From Deinococcus roseus (GTDB lineage: Bacteria > Deinococcota > Deinococci > Deinococcales > Deinococcaceae), in contig NZ_BMOD01000014.1 in NCBI RefSeq assembly GCF_014646895.1, forward strand, positions 1 through 64,000: a stretch of DNA of 64,000 nt, written 5' to 3'. Under the pieces are notes generated by a model. That model ran no database searches and was not told where the DNA came from. It worked only from the letters and a program-made list of their open reading frames with translations. Position numbers and translations under genes: made by a program. Below are positions 61,940-64,000 of the stretch, piece by piece. Within the stretch, counting starts at the first letter, position 1, and the number at the start of each line of letters is the position of its first letter.

Positions 61940-64000
61940 TTAATCAATGCTTAACAGGTGCAAGGGAACTTCTTTGCCTGAATCATCATGCTGCCATCTC
62001 ATGAAACTGTTGAGTTTCTCAGCAAGCTCAACCACCCCCAGGGCACTGGCCAGACCGAGGGCCTGAGTTGCCATTTCAAAGTGGTGAGGGTCCGCCTTGA
62101 GACCCTTGAGAAGGTAAATCAAACCATGAAAAGTGCTGCCTGCCTGACCGGCTTTGCGCAGGGCCAGATCACTGAGCTGGGACACCACTTTCTGGCGAAT
62201 GGTGTGCACCCAACTGTTGGACACGGCGGGCAGGAATTCACCGGGGTACTGACCCAGAAGTTCCTCTTGTCTGTCAGGGGTCAGGTTCTCCAGGTACAGG
62301 TATTCCATGACATCGAGGTCCACCGGGTACAGATCCGTCAACAGGTAACCCTGAGGATGGCGGGGTGGAGACAGCAGGCCTTCCAGCAGGGGGTCGCTTT
62401 CGGAAAGCAGCCTGCGCAGCTCACTCATGGCATTGAACACGTTGTTTTTGGGGTTTTTGAACCCTTCCCACAAATCTGCCCCCATGCGTTCACTGGTGAT
62501 CCACTGGCCCTGATGGAATTTGAGGTAAATCAGGGCCAACACCGGAGACTGGGTGGACATGGGGATGACCGTCCCGTTGATGGTCATCTGGGCCAACCTG
62601 CTGCCCATGCTGGAAATCCGGATGGAGTACACCACCGGAGAGCGGGTGTTCACCCGGGTCATCAGTTCTTGCCTGACCAGGTCAGAACACCACCCCTGCA
62701 CCATGAAGTGCTTGAGCACCTCCAGAAATCCATCTGCATAGGCCGTGAAAGCGGCATTTCCTTCACGCCTCTGCAAGATGGTGTCCAGCATTTTTGCGTC
62801 TTCCTGGGTCACCTGCGACAGTTCATGCTTGACTTTGCACAAAAAGAGGTGTCCGATCAGCACGCTGTCGTACCAGTAGGCTTTCTCGTAGCGCAGGAGT
62901 TTGAGTGCCTCCAGGGCTTCCTGGGTGCGACCGTTGGCGTACAGGTAAATGCCCTTTGCGACCGGCAGGTAGGACTCGGGCTCGGTGTACTGGGGGTCAT
63001 CCGGGCGGCCTGTCTGCCAGGCTTCTTGCAGCTGATCGTACATCTCGTTCAGTTTTTCGATCCAGCCCAGTTTGTAGAGACAAAAAATCATGTAGGTGTA
63101 CGGCATCAAAAAGGAAGCAAAGTGGTGCGCGGCACGGAAGCGTTTGCTGGCGTTGAGGAAATTTTCCACGGCGCTTTCGTACTGCCTGAGTTCCGCAAGA
63201 ATGAGGCCCCGGGTGACCATCAAATACGGCACCACAGTGTTGCTGGCCTGCTCTGGAAAAAGCAGAATGGCGTTTCCGATGTGGTCGATGGCCTCCTGGT
63301 ATTCCCCCTGGTCTTTGAGCATGTCGGCGAGGTTGTTGACCACCTGACTGATGCGTTTGGGGATGCCTGCTTCCGTGGCGTACCGGATGGCCTCACGGGC
63401 CGAGTGGATGGCTTCCACCAGGTTCCCGCTGTACCGGGTGGTGTAGGACAGGCGGGCCAGGGCAATCACAATCAGATCGGTGTGCCCCAGGATTTTGGCT
63501 TCCGCGAGGCATTCCCGGGCGAGTTTGAGGGCGGTCTCGTGCTCATCCCTGCGAATCCAGTACGAGGTCATGAGCAGCCGGGCCAGGGTGCGGTCGTAAC
63601 CGTCTTCGGCCAGACTGATGGCCTTTTCGGCCATGTGTCGCAGTTCATTGAACTGGTTGTTGCGGTTGGCCTGCCGGGCCAGCAGCAGGTACGTCCGGGA
63701 GGTGGCCACCCCGGCATTCTGCAGGTTTTGCAAAATGGGTTTGCTTTCACCTGCCCGGCCCGTCTCGATGTATGCCTCTGCCAGTGCGGTGTGCAATTTT
63801 GGGGTGAGGCGCTCGGGTGGGATTTCTGAAATCACGGTCCGGATCAGGTCGTAATTCTCCTCGGCGTACCAGGAACGCAGTTGCTGCTCGCAGTATTGAA
63901 TCACCTTGTGATGCAGGTTCTGCTCCTGCAGGGCTTTGAGGTACACCAGAACCTGGGTGTGGTCGTTGCTGCGGCTGGGCGGCTCGATGCTGATTTCAGA
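61940..64000 (-). CDS. TPR-BTAD (SARP/MalT-like) regulator, 5' end beyond window
   Basis: The frame is open to 64000 with coding character (SEISIEPPSRSNDHTQVLVY), so the true start lies outside; 687 codons are visible. The N-terminal visible part has many TPR units (TRYSGNLVEAIHSAREAIRY, DMLKDQGEYQEAIDHIGNAI). Then comes a winged-helix of the OmpR/SARP type (ALIYLKFHQGQWITSERMGA, DLWEGFKNPKNNVFNAMSEL, RRLLSESDP) and a C-terminal bacterial transcriptional activation domain-like region (YPVDLDVMEYLYLENLTPDR). Regulators of this type usually have an ATPase upstream of the TPRs. It may control the helical-protein genes downstream. Confidence 0.83.
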   Translation of the reverse strand, partial: SEISIEPPSRSNDHTQVLVYLKALQEQNLHHKVIQYCEQQLRSWYAEENYDLIRTVISEIPPERLTPKLHTALAEAYIETGRAGESKPILQNLQNAGVATSRTYLLLARQANRNNQFNELRHMAEKAISLAEDGYDRTLARLLMTSYWIRRDEHETALKLARECLAEAKILGHTDLIVIALARLSYTTRYSGNLVEAIHSAREAIRYATEAGIPKRISQVVNNLADMLKDQGEYQEAIDHIGNAILLFPEQASNTVVPYLMVTRGLILAELRQYESAVENFLNASKRFRAAHHFASFLMPYTYMIFCLYKLGWIEKLNEMYDQLQEAWQTGRPDDPQYTEPESYLPVAKGIYLYANGRTQEALEALKLLRYEKAYWYDSVLIGHLFLCKVKHELSQVTQEDAKMLDTILQRREGNAAFTAYADGFLEVLKHFMVQGWCSDLVRQELMTRVNTRSPVVYSIRISSMGSRLAQMTINGTVIPMSTQSPVLALIYLKFHQGQWITSERMGADLWEGFKNPKNNVFNAMSELRRLLSESDPLLEGLLSPPRHPQGYLLTDLYPVDLDVMEYLYLENLTPDRQEELLGQYPGEFLPAVSNSWVHTIRQKVVSQLSDLALRKAGQAGSTFHGLIYLLKGLKADPHHFEMATQALGLASALGVVELAEKLNSFMRWQHDDSGKEVPLHLLSID

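Noticed and set aside
61988..63829. 613-aa plus-strand open frame
   Set aside because: Antisense shadow of the TPR-BTAD regulator; no recognisable domain.
1..64000. CRISPR array, tRNA or rRNA genes
   Set aside because: No regularly spaced direct repeats and no tRNA- or rRNA-like sequence were seen by eye; a covariance-model scan was not possible.

Overview
The window is bacterial chromosome at an estimated 55-58% GC. Genes are densely packed, starts are often overlapped (ATGA, TTGA, or 14-nt overlaps), and several promoters sit so close to start codons that leaderless or very short-leader transcripts are likely. Protein style, secreted proteins and leaderless promoters suggest a mesophilic Deinococcus of the lower-GC branch. 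This is inference: no rRNA, tRNA or other taxonomic marker is present, and I see no CRISPR array. Most genes are accessory: uncharacterised proteins, defence-like proteins, toxin-type genes and small exported proteins.

Layout. 1-8.9 kb: the 5' part of a giant minus-strand YD-repeat (RHS-like) exported protein ending, at the window edge, in a Hint (intein-like) autoprotease; next to it a Gin/Hin-like serine recombinase bracketed by three 11-bp repeats. 9.2-14.2 kb: an unknown three-gene minus-strand operon, a HEPN-motif protein and a VapBC toxin-antitoxin pair. 14.7-19.0 kb: a YaaC-like gene followed by six small winged-helix genes in strict A-B-A-B-A-B order. All six carry a short Gly/Gln/Asn motif resembling prion-like amyloid signalling motifs; the first A copy is frameshifted. 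19.1-22.6 kb: four minus-strand unknowns. 22.8-26.2 kb: SDR dehydrogenase, aldo-keto reductase and AraC regulator genes enclosed by a 55-bp inverted repeat.

27.8-35.0 kb: two adjacent two-gene modules built alike: a SIR2-domain protein followed by a 927-aa helical protein, and a DUF4062/TIR-like protein followed by a 771-aa helical-repeat protein. Within each module the small first gene overlaps the large second gene. 35-43 kb: exported proteins, a TerD-VWA fusion and two paralogous small membrane proteins flanking an unknown gene. 43.4-52 kb: a 1257-aa protein with a PD-(D/E)xK-like N-terminus, a NERD-domain protein and a KAP P-loop NTPase. 53-57.5 kb: an orphan HigA/XRE protein, unknowns, and a Upf1-like SF1 helicase divergent from an unknown gene. 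57.5-64 kb: a minus-strand cluster of paralogous helical/TPR proteins, a 51-aa lipoprotein-like peptide downstream of one of them, and a TPR-BTAD (SARP-like) regulator running off the window.

The main candidate for an undescribed system is the A/B cassette array at 14.7-19.0 kb: a HEPN-like YaaC protein with three paired wHTH proteins sharing one short putative assembly motif. The paired effector/helical-partner modules at 27.8-35 kb are the second candidate. All functions are read from the sequence alone; no database search was run.
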